Assembly: GCA_013286145.1 (NCBI GenBank)
Contig: JABDGH010000005.1
Coordinates: 1-64,000, forward strand
Length of the DNA stretch: 64,000 bases
Direction of reading: 5' to 3'
DNA from: Verrucomicrobiota bacterium
GTDB lineage: Bacteria > Verrucomicrobiota > Verrucomicrobiia > Methylacidiphilales > UBA1321
This document shows positions 27,308 to 34,507 of this stretch, in pieces. The notes below the pieces were generated by a model. It did no database searches. It saw only the letters and a program-made list of their open reading frames with translations, and was not told where the DNA came from. Each line of letters begins with the position of its first letter. Position 1 is the stretch's first letter. The translations under genes were made by a program, and so were the position numbers.

Positions 27308-27656
27308 AACTGAATTGTTCAAGTGCGTTGCTCAGTGCGGCCACCACTTTTTTGCGCTTTGGTTCTTCTCGGAGATACAGAGGAAGTTGCTCAAACCAAG
27401 TTTGAAACTCCCAATGAGAACCTCCCCTAGCGTCAACTCGAGTTGTGGGCTGAATTTTGTGCGAGTAAAACAAAAGACACTCTTCGATCTGGAAGATATT
27501 GTGAAATTCAAAAGTAAAGGAGCACACACGAATAAAGTAGACATCTGCTGACAATAAAGTGGGAGCCTGTTGTACCTTATCGCAAATACCTCCAAGCGTC
27601 GGCATGTGATTATTATGCCGAGCGGCATCCCACTTTTCCTTCCATATACGAGCCAT
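27255..27656 (-). CDS. Hypothetical 133-residue protein (array unit C)
   Basis: This soluble protein is read from 27656 on the minus strand. It starts MARIWKEKWDAARHNNHMPT and has aromatic, alternating segments (YFIRVCSFTFEFHNIFQIEE). The C-terminal part has an amphipathic helix region: FQTWFEQLPLYLREEPKRKK followed by VVAALSNALEQFSSKA. The final ~15 residues (QSLPSSSKHDRLLP) are encoded by the R3 repeat itself, so part of the protein end is made from the repeat. No family was recognised. It runs opposite to units A and B. It is AT-rich. Confidence 0.55.
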   Translation of the reverse strand: MARIWKEKWDAARHNNHMPTLGGICDKVQQAPTLLSADVYFIRVCSFTFEFHNIFQIEECLLFYSHKIQPTTRVDARGGSHWEFQTWFEQLPLYLREEPKRKKVVAALSNALEQFSSKAQSLPSSSKHDRLLP

Positions 27657-27696
27657 ATCGTGAGCCTAACCGCGAAGAGCCAGTTATCAACTTAGT

Positions 27697-27735
27697 TCAA
27701 ACTGACCCACTACCGGCGTGAGGCTTGGTTTGACC
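27697..27735 (+). repeat. R4: right partial copy of the 60-bp array repeat (5' half only)
   Basis: TTCAAACTGACCCACTACCG keeps the 5' half, then the sequence departs (GCGTGAGGCTTGGTTTGACC). The 3' half found in R1-R3 is missing. It closes the array next to the polyprenyl synthase gene. TTTGACCCG a few bases later is a weak second echo of TGACCCA. Confidence 0.7.
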
Positions 27736-27765
27736 CGTTTCGAGGATAAGGGTAGTTTCTCGTAT

Positions 27766-28827
27766 ATGAGCGATTCAGCGGCTTCTTTTATGCCTGGGGA
27801 AATTTCAATGGATGCGATCCAGCGCGCCTTCCCGACGCTCACGCAAAAACTCGATCTCCGTCGGCAACTCGACACGATCAAGCCCGATCTCGCCACGATT
27901 GAAGAGCGGTTGCGATTCCAAGTGCAGGAATTCGATCCCGGCATTTCGGGTTACGTCAGTTACGCGCTCGACAGCAACGGCAAGCGGATTCGCCCCGCGC
28001 TGGTGCTTCTCGCCGCACATGCGAGCGGAAAATCGACCCCGCAGCACATCGACCTGGCGATTGCCGTCGAGTTGATCCACCTGGCCACGCTGGTGCATGA
28101 CGACATCATGGACGGCGCCTCGAAGCGTCGCGGCAAACCGACCGCCTTCGCGAAATGGGGCGCGGAACTCGCGGTGTTGCTGGGCGACTGCCTCTTTTGT
28201 CACGCGCTGAAGCTCAGTTCCAATTTCCCCAGCCAGGAAATCTCGCGCAAAATCGCCGAGGCCGCCAACGAAGTCTGCAGCGGCGAAATCCTGCAAACCC
28301 AGCGCCGCTTCGATCTCAAGCTGAGCATTCCCGAGTACATCAAGATCATCTCGATGAAAACGGGCGCACTTTTCCGCGTCAGCACGGAACTGGCCGCGGT
28401 GTTGAACAACTGCCGCCCGGATGAAATTCTCGCGCTGCGCAATTACGGCGATTTCCTCGGCATCGCCTACCAGATTTACGACGATTGCCTCGACCTGGTC
28501 GGCACCGAGGGATCAACCGGCAAGACGGTTGGCACTGATCTCGCCAAGGGGAAGCTGACCCTGCCCCTTCTCCATGTCCTGGCGCAGTCCAGCCCGGCGG
28601 AGCAGGAACAACTTCACAATATCATCCTGCACGGCACGCCTGAAAGCCGCACGGAATTGCTCGCGCAGGTCGTCGAGCGGGGCGGACTCAAGAACGCGGT
28701 ACGACGCATCCACAGCTATCTCGATCAAGCCGTGGCCGCGCTGCAGGTGCTGCCCAAGACCGGTTACCGCGACACGCTGGAAGGCATTCCCCGCGCCGTG
28801 GCCGAGCACGTCGCGACGCTGGGGTGA
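27766..28827 (+). CDS. Long-chain polyprenyl diphosphate synthase
   Basis: This 353-residue all-helical trans-prenyltransferase would extend farnesyl- or geranyl-type diphosphates with isopentenyl diphosphate, giving the side chain of menaquinone or a carrier lipid. The aspartate motifs are DDIMD in TLVHDDIMDGASKRRGKP and DDCLD in YQIYDDCLDLVG. GKRIRPALVLLAA and GKTVGTDLAKGKLTLPLL are the IPP-binding and C-terminal motifs. The ATG at 27766 is chosen because the earlier in-frame start at 27718 reads out of the R4 repeat. The family resembles octaprenyl/heptaprenyl synthases (IspB/HepT); product length is not determined. Confidence 0.9.
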   Translation: MSDSAASFMPGEISMDAIQRAFPTLTQKLDLRRQLDTIKPDLATIEERLRFQVQEFDPGISGYVSYALDSNGKRIRPALVLLAAHASGKSTPQHIDLAIAVELIHLATLVHDDIMDGASKRRGKPTAFAKWGAELAVLLGDCLFCHALKLSSNFPSQEISRKIAEAANEVCSGEILQTQRRFDLKLSIPEYIKIISMKTGALFRVSTELAAVLNNCRPDEILALRNYGDFLGIAYQIYDDCLDLVGTEGSTGKTVGTDLAKGKLTLPLLHVLAQSSPAEQEQLHNIILHGTPESRTELLAQVVERGGLKNAVRRIHSYLDQAVAALQVLPKTGYRDTLEGIPRAVAEHVATLG

Positions 28828-28835
28828 GTAGCTCT

Positions 28836-28970
28836 CGTCATCCCGAGCTTGTCGAGGGATCAGATCAGCAAGGTAGCCGCCGCTGGCCCAGCGGCGGTGC
28901 CTCCCGGTAGGGACGCGAGTCCCTTCGCGTCCCATTAATAATCAGACGGCATGGGATTACCGTCCCTATC
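28836..28970. repeat. Palindromic repeats: family 1 half-unit plus family 2 hairpins
   Basis: 28836-28863 is a family 1 unit (CGTCATCCCGAGCTTGTCGA, GGGATCAG). Next, CCGCCGCTGGCCCAGCGGCG G (28876-28897) and GGACGCGAGTCCCTTCGCGT CC (28911-28932) form two hairpins. An outer pair, GGTAGGGACG (28906) and CGTCCCTATC (28961), encloses the second. The layout resembles the GTAGC-type family 2 copies at 34433 and 44016. It lies between two convergent genes. Confidence 0.75.
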
Positions 28971-29400
28971 AAAATTTGACTTTTAATCCCGCACGCCGGG
29001 CCAATTCCGTCTGTCTTCGATCAAAAGTCAAAAACTCATTGGCGCCCAGGACAACGGCTGAGGCCACGTGCAGGAGGTCGCCCGAGCGGACGCCAACCTC
29101 AGTAAGATGAGCCTCGGCCAACCGTTCCGCTTCGCGCAGGACATCGGCCCAAACCAGCGGTGTGTGCCGGAGAATGCCGTCGCTGAGATCTTCGTCGATT
29201 TGACGGAAAGCGGTTTGGAGATAGGCCGGGGTAAGTTCATTTCGAAAGACGCGGAGGCGAAGAGCCGTTCTCACCTCAAGCCGATGGAACGGAGTAAACG
29301 GGACGGAAGCCGTTATTCCATTCAGATAGCGGTGTGCCAGGGCAGTTTGTTCTTCGTCTACGTAGATCGAGACCAGAAAGCTGGTATCGGGATAGATCAC
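28969..29400 (-). CDS. vapC: PIN-domain toxin ribonuclease (second locus)
   Basis: This 143-residue PIN protein has Asp5 in MIYPDTSFLVSIYV, a glutamate in FHRLEVRTALRL, an Asp in VRSGDLLHVASAVVL and a last Asp in FLTFDRRQTEL. The full acidic set predicts an active Mg2+-dependent RNase. The ATG overlaps the TGA of the preceding Phd-like antitoxin gene by four bases. It belongs to a different PIN subfamily from the toxin at 5948 (the GDLLHVASA form). RNA target is unknown. A minor frame artefact in the opposite strand should be ignored. Confidence 0.88.
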   Translation of the reverse strand: MIYPDTSFLVSIYVDEEQTALAHRYLNGITASVPFTPFHRLEVRTALRLRVFRNELTPAYLQTAFRQIDEDLSDGILRHTPLVWADVLREAERLAEAHLTEVGVRSGDLLHVASAVVLGANEFLTFDRRQTELARRAGLKVKF

Positions 29401-29648
29401 CAGGGACTTTCCTCGCGCATCATCAACACAGAATTACCGGGCAAAACTTTGCCGCCGTAAAGCTCCTTGAGTTTCTTCATCCGCGCTTTGGCATCGAAGC
29501 GGACTCGCTTGCGTTTGGGCTGGGCCATGGGCACGAGACGGGCCAGCGGCACTCCACGACTGGTGATTTCCACTTCCTGTCCATCCTTGATCCAGTTGGA
29601 AACCTTGGCGAAGTGATTGCGCAGATCCCGGACTGTCGCGGTTTTCAT
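29397..29648 (-). CDS. Phd/YefM-family antitoxin
   Basis: This 83-residue protein starts MKTATVRDLRNHFAKVSNWI and continues with GQEVEITSRGVPLARLVP, the DNA-binding fold of Phd/YefM. The basic C-terminal segment (KRKRVRFDAKARMKKLKELY) binds and neutralises the toxin. It is placed before the PIN toxin with ATGA overlap. A perfect inverted repeat overlaps the start region upstream (29650-29671), as expected for autoregulation. Confidence 0.88.
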   Translation of the reverse strand: MKTATVRDLRNHFAKVSNWIKDGQEVEITSRGVPLARLVPMAQPKRKRVRFDAKARMKKLKELYGGKVLPGNSVLMMREESPW

Positions 29649-29649
29649 G

Positions 29650-29671
29650 GTGATACATAAGATAGTATCAC
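29650..29671. promoter_or_regulatory. Candidate antitoxin operator
   Basis: GTGATAC and GTATCAC form perfect 7-bp arms around ATAAGATA. The dyad begins one base upstream of the antitoxin ATG on the minus strand, so a bound Phd-like dimer could block transcription or translation. Confidence 0.5.
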
Positions 29672-29785
29672 GAGCGGAAAGATCAAGATTTTTCCCGCAC
29701 AGCTTCCCAGTGGCGCTCCTTACATGGATTTAACGTGGAAATAGGCTGAACTGCGGTTATTCTTTCCGAAAGCGGAGAAGAATTC

Positions 29786-30442
29786 ATGATAACCACCCTT
29801 GCCGCAACTTTGTCTTCCGATAAAGTCAGGGCGGAGAGAATGGAACCGACTGAGTCCACATCGAAGCCAAGTGGAGAAATCACCGACCGCGTGCTCGTTG
29901 AGCGCACGCAGGGAGGCGATCCAACCGCTTTTGACGAACTGGTGCGCCGGTACCAGCCACGGCTGCTCGGGATGCTCTACAACATGACCAGTAACCAGAC
30001 GGATGCTTGGGACCTGGCGATGGAGACCTTCGAAAAGGCCTATAGCAGCATTCACAGCTTCCGCCTCGATGCCGAATTTTACACCTGGCTCTATCGGATT
30101 GGGTTCAACCTGACGGTTAATTTCATCAAACGGAACAAGCATCGCCATAACTTGAGCATGGACGATGAGAATCTCGACCTGCAGAACCGAAGTGAGTTCA
30201 TTGATGTTCGTGCCGCCGGGGATGCGGAAAAGCAGGCTCGATTGACCGAATTGAAAAAAAAATTGAACGAATCGCTCATGAAGCTGTCTGATGAACACAG
30301 GGCAGTTGTGACTTTGTTTGATATTCAGGGGCTTAGCCACTCGGAAATCAGCAAGATCATGAGCTGCAAAGAAGAGACTGTTCGTTCGCGGTTGTTCTAC
30401 GCGCATAAGCAGTTACAGAAATATTTAAAGAATTATACATAA
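29786..30442 (+). CDS. ECF-type RNA polymerase sigma factor
   Basis: This 218-residue sigma factor has region 2 in AFDELVRRYQPRLLGMLYNM to AEFYTWLYRIGFNLTVNFIK and region 4 in LSDEHRAVVTLFDIQGLSHS to CKEETVRSRLFYAHKQLQKY. The two are linked by a variable acidic loop. No region 1.1 or 3 is present, which is typical of ECF (group 4) sigma factors. A GGAG lies nine bases before the ATG. The downstream genes, with a 1-base gap and then an overlap, encode a putative anti-sigma protein and an HtrA-like protein, so this resembles an envelope-stress operon. The -10/-35 target is unknown. Confidence 0.9.
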   Translation: MITTLAATLSSDKVRAERMEPTESTSKPSGEITDRVLVERTQGGDPTAFDELVRRYQPRLLGMLYNMTSNQTDAWDLAMETFEKAYSSIHSFRLDAEFYTWLYRIGFNLTVNFIKRNKHRHNLSMDDENLDLQNRSEFIDVRAAGDAEKQARLTELKKKLNESLMKLSDEHRAVVTLFDIQGLSHSEISKIMSCKEETVRSRLFYAHKQLQKYLKNYT

Positions 30443-30443
30443 T

Positions 30444-30935
30444 ATGAATCACGATCAGGATTTCTCAGCGCTTCGTAATTTGCTGGCCCTCAAGAAACTT
30501 GAGATGCCGATGGATACGGATGTTAATCGGTTCCTGATTGAATTTCATCGTCGTCAACGCGCCCAATTGCTGGTTCCAGCAACGCCTTGGTTGCGAGTCG
30601 CGGCTTGGGTGAAAGAACGCCTGGCAGGTTTCGAGCTCGTTCCTTCGCTTTCTTACGCTTCGGTTTTTGCTGCCATTGCCATAACGGCATTCGTCGGTCT
30701 TTCCCAACAGGTGCAGGTCACCCATGCGGCAGGCGGCTCGTACAAATTTTCCCTCCACATGCCCAGTGCCGATTCCTCCTTCGCGATGCTTCCTGCGTCC
30801 CTGGGTGTGACTTCAAGTGCTTCCTCAAAAATAACCAACAGCCTGAATTTCAGCCCCGGCCATTCCGATTCGGCAGCGACCCGGTTTGTTTTGGCGAATT
30901 CACATGCGGCCTATGACGCAAATGTGGCGTTCTAG
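30444..30935 (+). CDS. Putative anti-sigma-factor membrane protein
   Basis: This 163-residue protein starts one base after the sigma gene. A polar N-terminal part (MNHDQDFSALRNLLALKKLE) could contact the sigma factor. One transmembrane helix follows (SYASVFAAIAITAFVGLSQQ), and then an exported low-complexity Ser/Ala-rich tail. No zinc-binding anti-sigma motif (HxxxCxxC) is present. The topology and gene order fit an anti-sigma role, but there is no sequence signature to prove it. The 3' end overlaps the next gene's start. Confidence 0.6.
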   Translation: MNHDQDFSALRNLLALKKLEMPMDTDVNRFLIEFHRRQRAQLLVPATPWLRVAAWVKERLAGFELVPSLSYASVFAAIAITAFVGLSQQVQVTHAAGGSYKFSLHMPSADSSFAMLPASLGVTSSASSKITNSLNFSPGHSDSAATRFVLANSHAAYDANVAF

Positions 30936-32004
30936 GGTTGTCCATCAGCGAGCGCTTCCTTTACTTCTCGCTGCGATCCCGGTTGCGTCTTCGTTGATTG
31001 CTCCCGTTCTGGTTCATGCTGTCGATATAGCCACATCAACCAGTGTCGCCGGGGAAGAGGTAAGTTCCGTTTTCGACAAAGCCAAACCGGCGGTGATAAA
31101 AGTCCGTTCCGGCGACCAGAGTTTTGTCCTTGCTGGCACTGGTTTTTTTATTGATGGCCACGGCACCGTGCTAACTTCTTCGACTGTCGTGGGTACCAAT
31201 GCCACCGCGAAGGTGGAAATCAACGGGGTGCAGATGGACGCAAAAGTGTTGGGCAGCGACGCTCGCAGTGGCCTGGCGATGCTGAAGGTTGCCTATGATG
31301 GGACATCTTTTCTGACCCTGAGCCACTCGACCGATCTCAGAACCGGGTATGGAGTGGTTGCGATTGGATACCCGCTTGATCTTCCGGCCTCGCCTTCGCA
31401 GGGGCTGATCAGTGGTTTCGATGTTCGCTACATGAATCAATTTTTTTCCACGACACATATCCACGTCAGCGCTCCACTCACTCCTGGTGAAGTGGGTGGG
31501 CCCTTGCTCAACATGCGCGGTGAGGTCATTGGACTCGTGGTGCCCAGTCCTGATGATGGCCGATCCATTTACGCGTTGCCGGTCGAGGCTGTGCAGAAAA
31601 TCATCACTGACTTCAATCAGTACGGTCGCGCCAAGCATGGCTGGGTTGGCGTGAATGTCGTCGAGGTTCCCGATACGGATCATGATGGTCGGACGGTACG
31701 CGTGGTTCAGGTCGAGCATGGCACTCCGGCCAGCAAGAGCGGGCTTCAAGCCGGCGATATCGTGATGCGCATCGATTCGCGCGAAATTTATCGACCATCC
31801 GATGTTCTCGACGCCTCTTTTTTCAGCCGGGTCGGAGGAAACCTGAATGTCGTGGTGCGCCGGGATGCCAAATTGCTCAACTATACGTTTGCGGTGATTG
31901 AACGGCCTCAAAATCATTTCGTGCCAACCCAGCCTGTTGCCCACGATCCAGATTCCCAGACGCAGCCGGTTGTGGTCAATCGCGCCATTCCGAATTCACC
32001 TTGA
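30913..32004 (+). CDS. HtrA/DegP-like trypsin-fold protein with PDZ domain, catalytic triad lost
   Basis: This 363-residue protein (ATG 30913; ATGs at 30904 and 30922 and a TTG at 30886 are alternatives) has a signal anchor (PLLLAAIPVASSLIAPVLVH), a trypsin fold and a C-terminal PDZ domain (GWVGVNVVEV to AGDIVMRIDSREI). The fold landmarks are clear: GTGFFIDGHGTVLTSS, LAMLKV, VVAIGYPL and GGPLLNMRGEVIGL. The catalytic His is replaced by Thr91 (SSTVV for NNHVV), the Asp by Gly120 (RSGLAM for RSDIAL) and the nucleophilic Ser by Val194 (GEVGG for GNSGG). It should be proteolytically dead. It is probably a periplasmic peptide-binding sensor or chaperone. It overlaps the putative anti-sigma gene. 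Confidence 0.85.
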   Translation: MTQMWRSRVVHQRALPLLLAAIPVASSLIAPVLVHAVDIATSTSVAGEEVSSVFDKAKPAVIKVRSGDQSFVLAGTGFFIDGHGTVLTSSTVVGTNATAKVEINGVQMDAKVLGSDARSGLAMLKVAYDGTSFLTLSHSTDLRTGYGVVAIGYPLDLPASPSQGLISGFDVRYMNQFFSTTHIHVSAPLTPGEVGGPLLNMRGEVIGLVVPSPDDGRSIYALPVEAVQKIITDFNQYGRAKHGWVGVNVVEVPDTDHDGRTVRVVQVEHGTPASKSGLQAGDIVMRIDSREIYRPSDVLDASFFSRVGGNLNVVVRRDAKLLNYTFAVIERPQNHFVPTQPVAHDPDSQTQPVVVNRAIPNSP

Positions 32005-32063
32005 TCCCTTTTATCGACCACGCGAAAACTTGGCGCGGGACGAAATCGAGGTAAGTTATAATC

Positions 32064-33806
32064 ATGTCGTCGCCTGGCTATACGCACCGACTCCCCTCGG
32101 TGGAGAAAGGGCGCGAACCCGATGTCACTGCGGAAGGCACACAGCTTCCCAAGCCTTTCCTGACCGAAGATTCCTTTTTTTGGGGTGTGGCCACTTCAGG
32201 CTACCAGGCGGAAGGCGGCTATAATGGCCCCGGGCAACCGCTTAATAATTGGGCCTGGGCGGAAAGTCAGGGCGATGTCGTGCCCTCGGGCCGCACGTCT
32301 GATTTCTGGACACTGGCTCATGAAGATTTTGAGCGATGTCGCGAGATGGGGCTGAATGCCTTTCGCATGAGCATCGAATGGTCGCGAGTGCAGCCGACCA
32401 CGACCCTGGGCCCGACTGAAGGCATCGCTCCTGATGCGGAAGCACCTCCATTCGATGAACGGGCTCTCTATAGTTATGCGCAACGAATCGCCGATTGTCG
32501 TGCTCAGGGTCTCGAACCGATCATCACCCTGCATCATTTCGTTTACCCGTCATGGCTGGGTCTCGATGCGTGGCTCAAGCCCGAGACCATCGATCGCTAT
32601 CTCGCTTTTGTAGAGCACACGTTGAAATATCTTCTTCGCACGTTACCGCAGGATTTTGGCTGCCCGCCGCCGCGATGGTTTATCACGCTCAATGAGCCAA
32701 ACCTGCAGGCGTTCAATCATTATCTCTATCGTATTTTTCCGAGCGGGCCTCCGGTCGGTATCGAGCCGACTTCCAAATGCCTGGCCTATCTTTTGGAAGC
32801 CCATGTGCGCGCCTATCGTTTAATCCATGAAATTTATGCCGGATCCGGGGTCTCCCCGATGGTCAGCTTCAACAATTACTCGAGTGATCTCTACTGGAGC
32901 GATACGGCGATGCTCGACCTGCTTTTTGCGCCTTCCCGCAAAGTGCCGCGTCAAATGGTGCGGGACGATTTGTTGGAACGCGCCCATGCCTTTGACAAGC
33001 GTTTCGACGACGCGCGACTCTTTCCGAGGCATGGCCCGCGCTATTTCCTGGGACAATGGATCAAGCGTTTTCATCACACCGTTGCCCTGCGGGGCTTCGA
33101 TCTGCCTTGTTGGGAACGCCTGATCGCGGTGCTCTACGAACGCGCCGAGGTGCCGCTCGATTATATTGCTTTCGATTACTACGACCCGTTTATCGCACAT
33201 GCGCTGCGCTGGCCGACCTGGCACGATTTCGACTGCCGCAAGCGATCCTTCCGCGATTGGATGCTGGAGAGCCTGGCCAGCAAATGGTGGGACTGGCACA
33301 TGTTGCCGGAAGGCCTGACGTTTTTCGTCAAGCACCTGGCCCGTTATGGCCTGCCGCTTCTGATTGCGGAAAATGGGATGGCATTGCGCCGTTTGCCGGA
33401 TAACCGTCCTTTCAAACGCAGGGACAACCTGGCCCGCAGCCAATACTTGCGCGAACATGTGCGGGTCGTCAGTCGGTTGGTTGAGCGAGGACAACCGTTG
33501 ATCGGTTATCTTCACTGGTCACTTTTTGACAATTACGAATGGGGATCATTTGCGCCACGGTTCGGTCTTTTCTCGATCGATTATACTGTTTATCCCACCC
33601 GGCATTCGGTTGATGCGACTGGTGACAACCCCTCGGCCACTTACGCGCATGAAATTCAGGAGGCGCGATTACAATTCGCCGGGATGGCGCGGCGTGCCGG
33701 AAAAAAATCGGCGGCAACACAGGAAGCACCCACGAGCGGCGCGACTCCTGCTTCTCCAACGCAAGAATCGAACATTTCATCTCCCGATAGCGTCCAAAAG
33801 ATATGA
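32064..33806 (+). CDS. Glycoside hydrolase family 1 (beta-glycosidase)
   Basis: This 580-residue retaining glycosidase of clan GH-A has FFWGVATSGYQAEGG near residue 39, the GH1 N-terminal signature. LNAFRMSIEWSRVQP, then TLNEP, supplies the acid/base glutamate. The nucleophile is in LLIAENGMALR (AENG in place of the usual TENG), and GYLHWSLFDNYEWGSF is a core motif. The last ~45 residues are Ala/Ser/Pro-rich and probably disordered. No signal peptide is seen, so a cytoplasmic role on imported sugars is likely. It overlaps the MBL-fold gene by four bases, giving one operon. Substrate specificity is not determined. Confidence 0.88.
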   Translation: MSSPGYTHRLPSVEKGREPDVTAEGTQLPKPFLTEDSFFWGVATSGYQAEGGYNGPGQPLNNWAWAESQGDVVPSGRTSDFWTLAHEDFERCREMGLNAFRMSIEWSRVQPTTTLGPTEGIAPDAEAPPFDERALYSYAQRIADCRAQGLEPIITLHHFVYPSWLGLDAWLKPETIDRYLAFVEHTLKYLLRTLPQDFGCPPPRWFITLNEPNLQAFNHYLYRIFPSGPPVGIEPTSKCLAYLLEAHVRAYRLIHEIYAGSGVSPMVSFNNYSSDLYWSDTAMLDLLFAPSRKVPRQMVRDDLLERAHAFDKRFDDARLFPRHGPRYFLGQWIKRFHHTVALRGFDLPCWERLIAVLYERAEVPLDYIAFDYYDPFIAHALRWPTWHDFDCRKRSFRDWMLESLASKWWDWHMLPEGLTFFVKHLARYGLPLLIAENGMALRRLPDNRPFKRRDNLARSQYLREHVRVVSRLVERGQPLIGYLHWSLFDNYEWGSFAPRFGLFSIDYTVYPTRHSVDATGDNPSATYAHEIQEARLQFAGMARRAGKKSAATQEAPTSGATPASPTQESNISSPDSVQKI

Positions 33807-34435
33807 TTTCACCACGTGTCTATACCGGAGGCGACCTGGCAACCAATGGTTACCTGCTCGAAGGCAAGGAAGGTGTGATTTGTTTCGATGCCCCGGAAGG
33901 CATGGCACGCGAGTTGATGCGCAATGAAGTCAAGCCAGTGACGCTATTGCTGACACATGGACACTTCGATCACATGTGGGATTCGGTTTTGATCCAGGAA
34001 GATTACCATTGCCCGATTTATGTGCACAAAGCCGATGAGGCCATGGTGCTCGATACCTCCTACGTGAAAATGTTCGGCGTGGTGCCAGCCATTCGTGCCC
34101 CATCCCATGTGGAAAATTTCGATATTCCCGACCAAGGCTCGGCAAAATTTGTCTGTGCGGGCGAAGAATTTCAAATCTTTCATATTCCCGGCCATTCACC
34201 GGGCAGCGTGGCGTTTTATCATCCGGGCTGGGGCCTTTTAATCAGCGGCGATACGCTCTTCTGCGGCGGTGTGGGACGCTGGGATTTGCCCGGCGGCTCG
34301 CGAGTGGCCCTACTACAAGGTCTGCGGAAGCATCTCCTGCCATTGCCACCTGAAACGCGCGTCTATGCGGGTCATGGTCCGAGCTCGACCATCGGTTACG
34401 AACGCGAAACGAATCCCTATCTCGATATTGTGTAG
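33803..34435 (+). CDS. MBL-fold metallo-hydrolase
   Basis: This 210-residue protein has the metal motif LTHGHFDHMWD (HxHxDH), a later FHIPGHSPGSVAFY with the next metal histidine, LLISGDTLFCGGVGRWDLPG with the bridging aspartate, and YAGHGPSSTIG with the last histidine. This is the glyoxalase II-like group, a dinuclear zinc hydrolase probably acting on thioesters. The ATGA overlap with the GH1 stop indicates translational coupling, but the metabolic link is not clear. Followed by a family 2 repeat, then gpmI. Confidence 0.88.
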   Translation: MISPRVYTGGDLATNGYLLEGKEGVICFDAPEGMARELMRNEVKPVTLLLTHGHFDHMWDSVLIQEDYHCPIYVHKADEAMVLDTSYVKMFGVVPAIRAPSHVENFDIPDQGSAKFVCAGEEFQIFHIPGHSPGSVAFYHPGWGLLISGDTLFCGGVGRWDLPGGSRVALLQGLRKHLLPLPPETRVYAGHGPSSTIGYERETNPYLDIV

Positions 34436-34497
34436 TTGGTGGCCGTTGACCTCCGGGCAACGGCTGCACTTGCGGAAAGCTCGCTCTGGGGCTAACC
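34433..34497. repeat. Dispersed palindromic repeat, family 2
   Basis: GCCGTTGACCTCCGGGCAAC GGC (34442-34464) forms a hairpin. The flanks read GTAGTTGGT on the left and GGGGCTAAC on the right, matching in position the GTAGCC...GGGCTACC flanks of the copy at 44016. The intervening GCACTTGCGGAAAGCTCGCT corresponds to GTGCGGAAGATTCCCGCGCT there. It overlaps the MBL gene stop. Confidence 0.7.
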
Positions 34498-34507
34498 CTA
34501 TTAACTG

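Noticed and set aside
26409-27735. Integron cassette array
   Set aside because: A GTTAGAT (26446) and RYYYAAC-like sites (27186, 27205, 27664) occur, but they do not pair into attC-type inverted cores, the repeats do not carry the matching arms, and no IntI gene is in the window.
27697-27735. A complete IS21-like element end
   Set aside because: The TGACCCA motif recalls IS21-type ends, but no istA/istB gene or second terminus is present, so only the repeat is reported.
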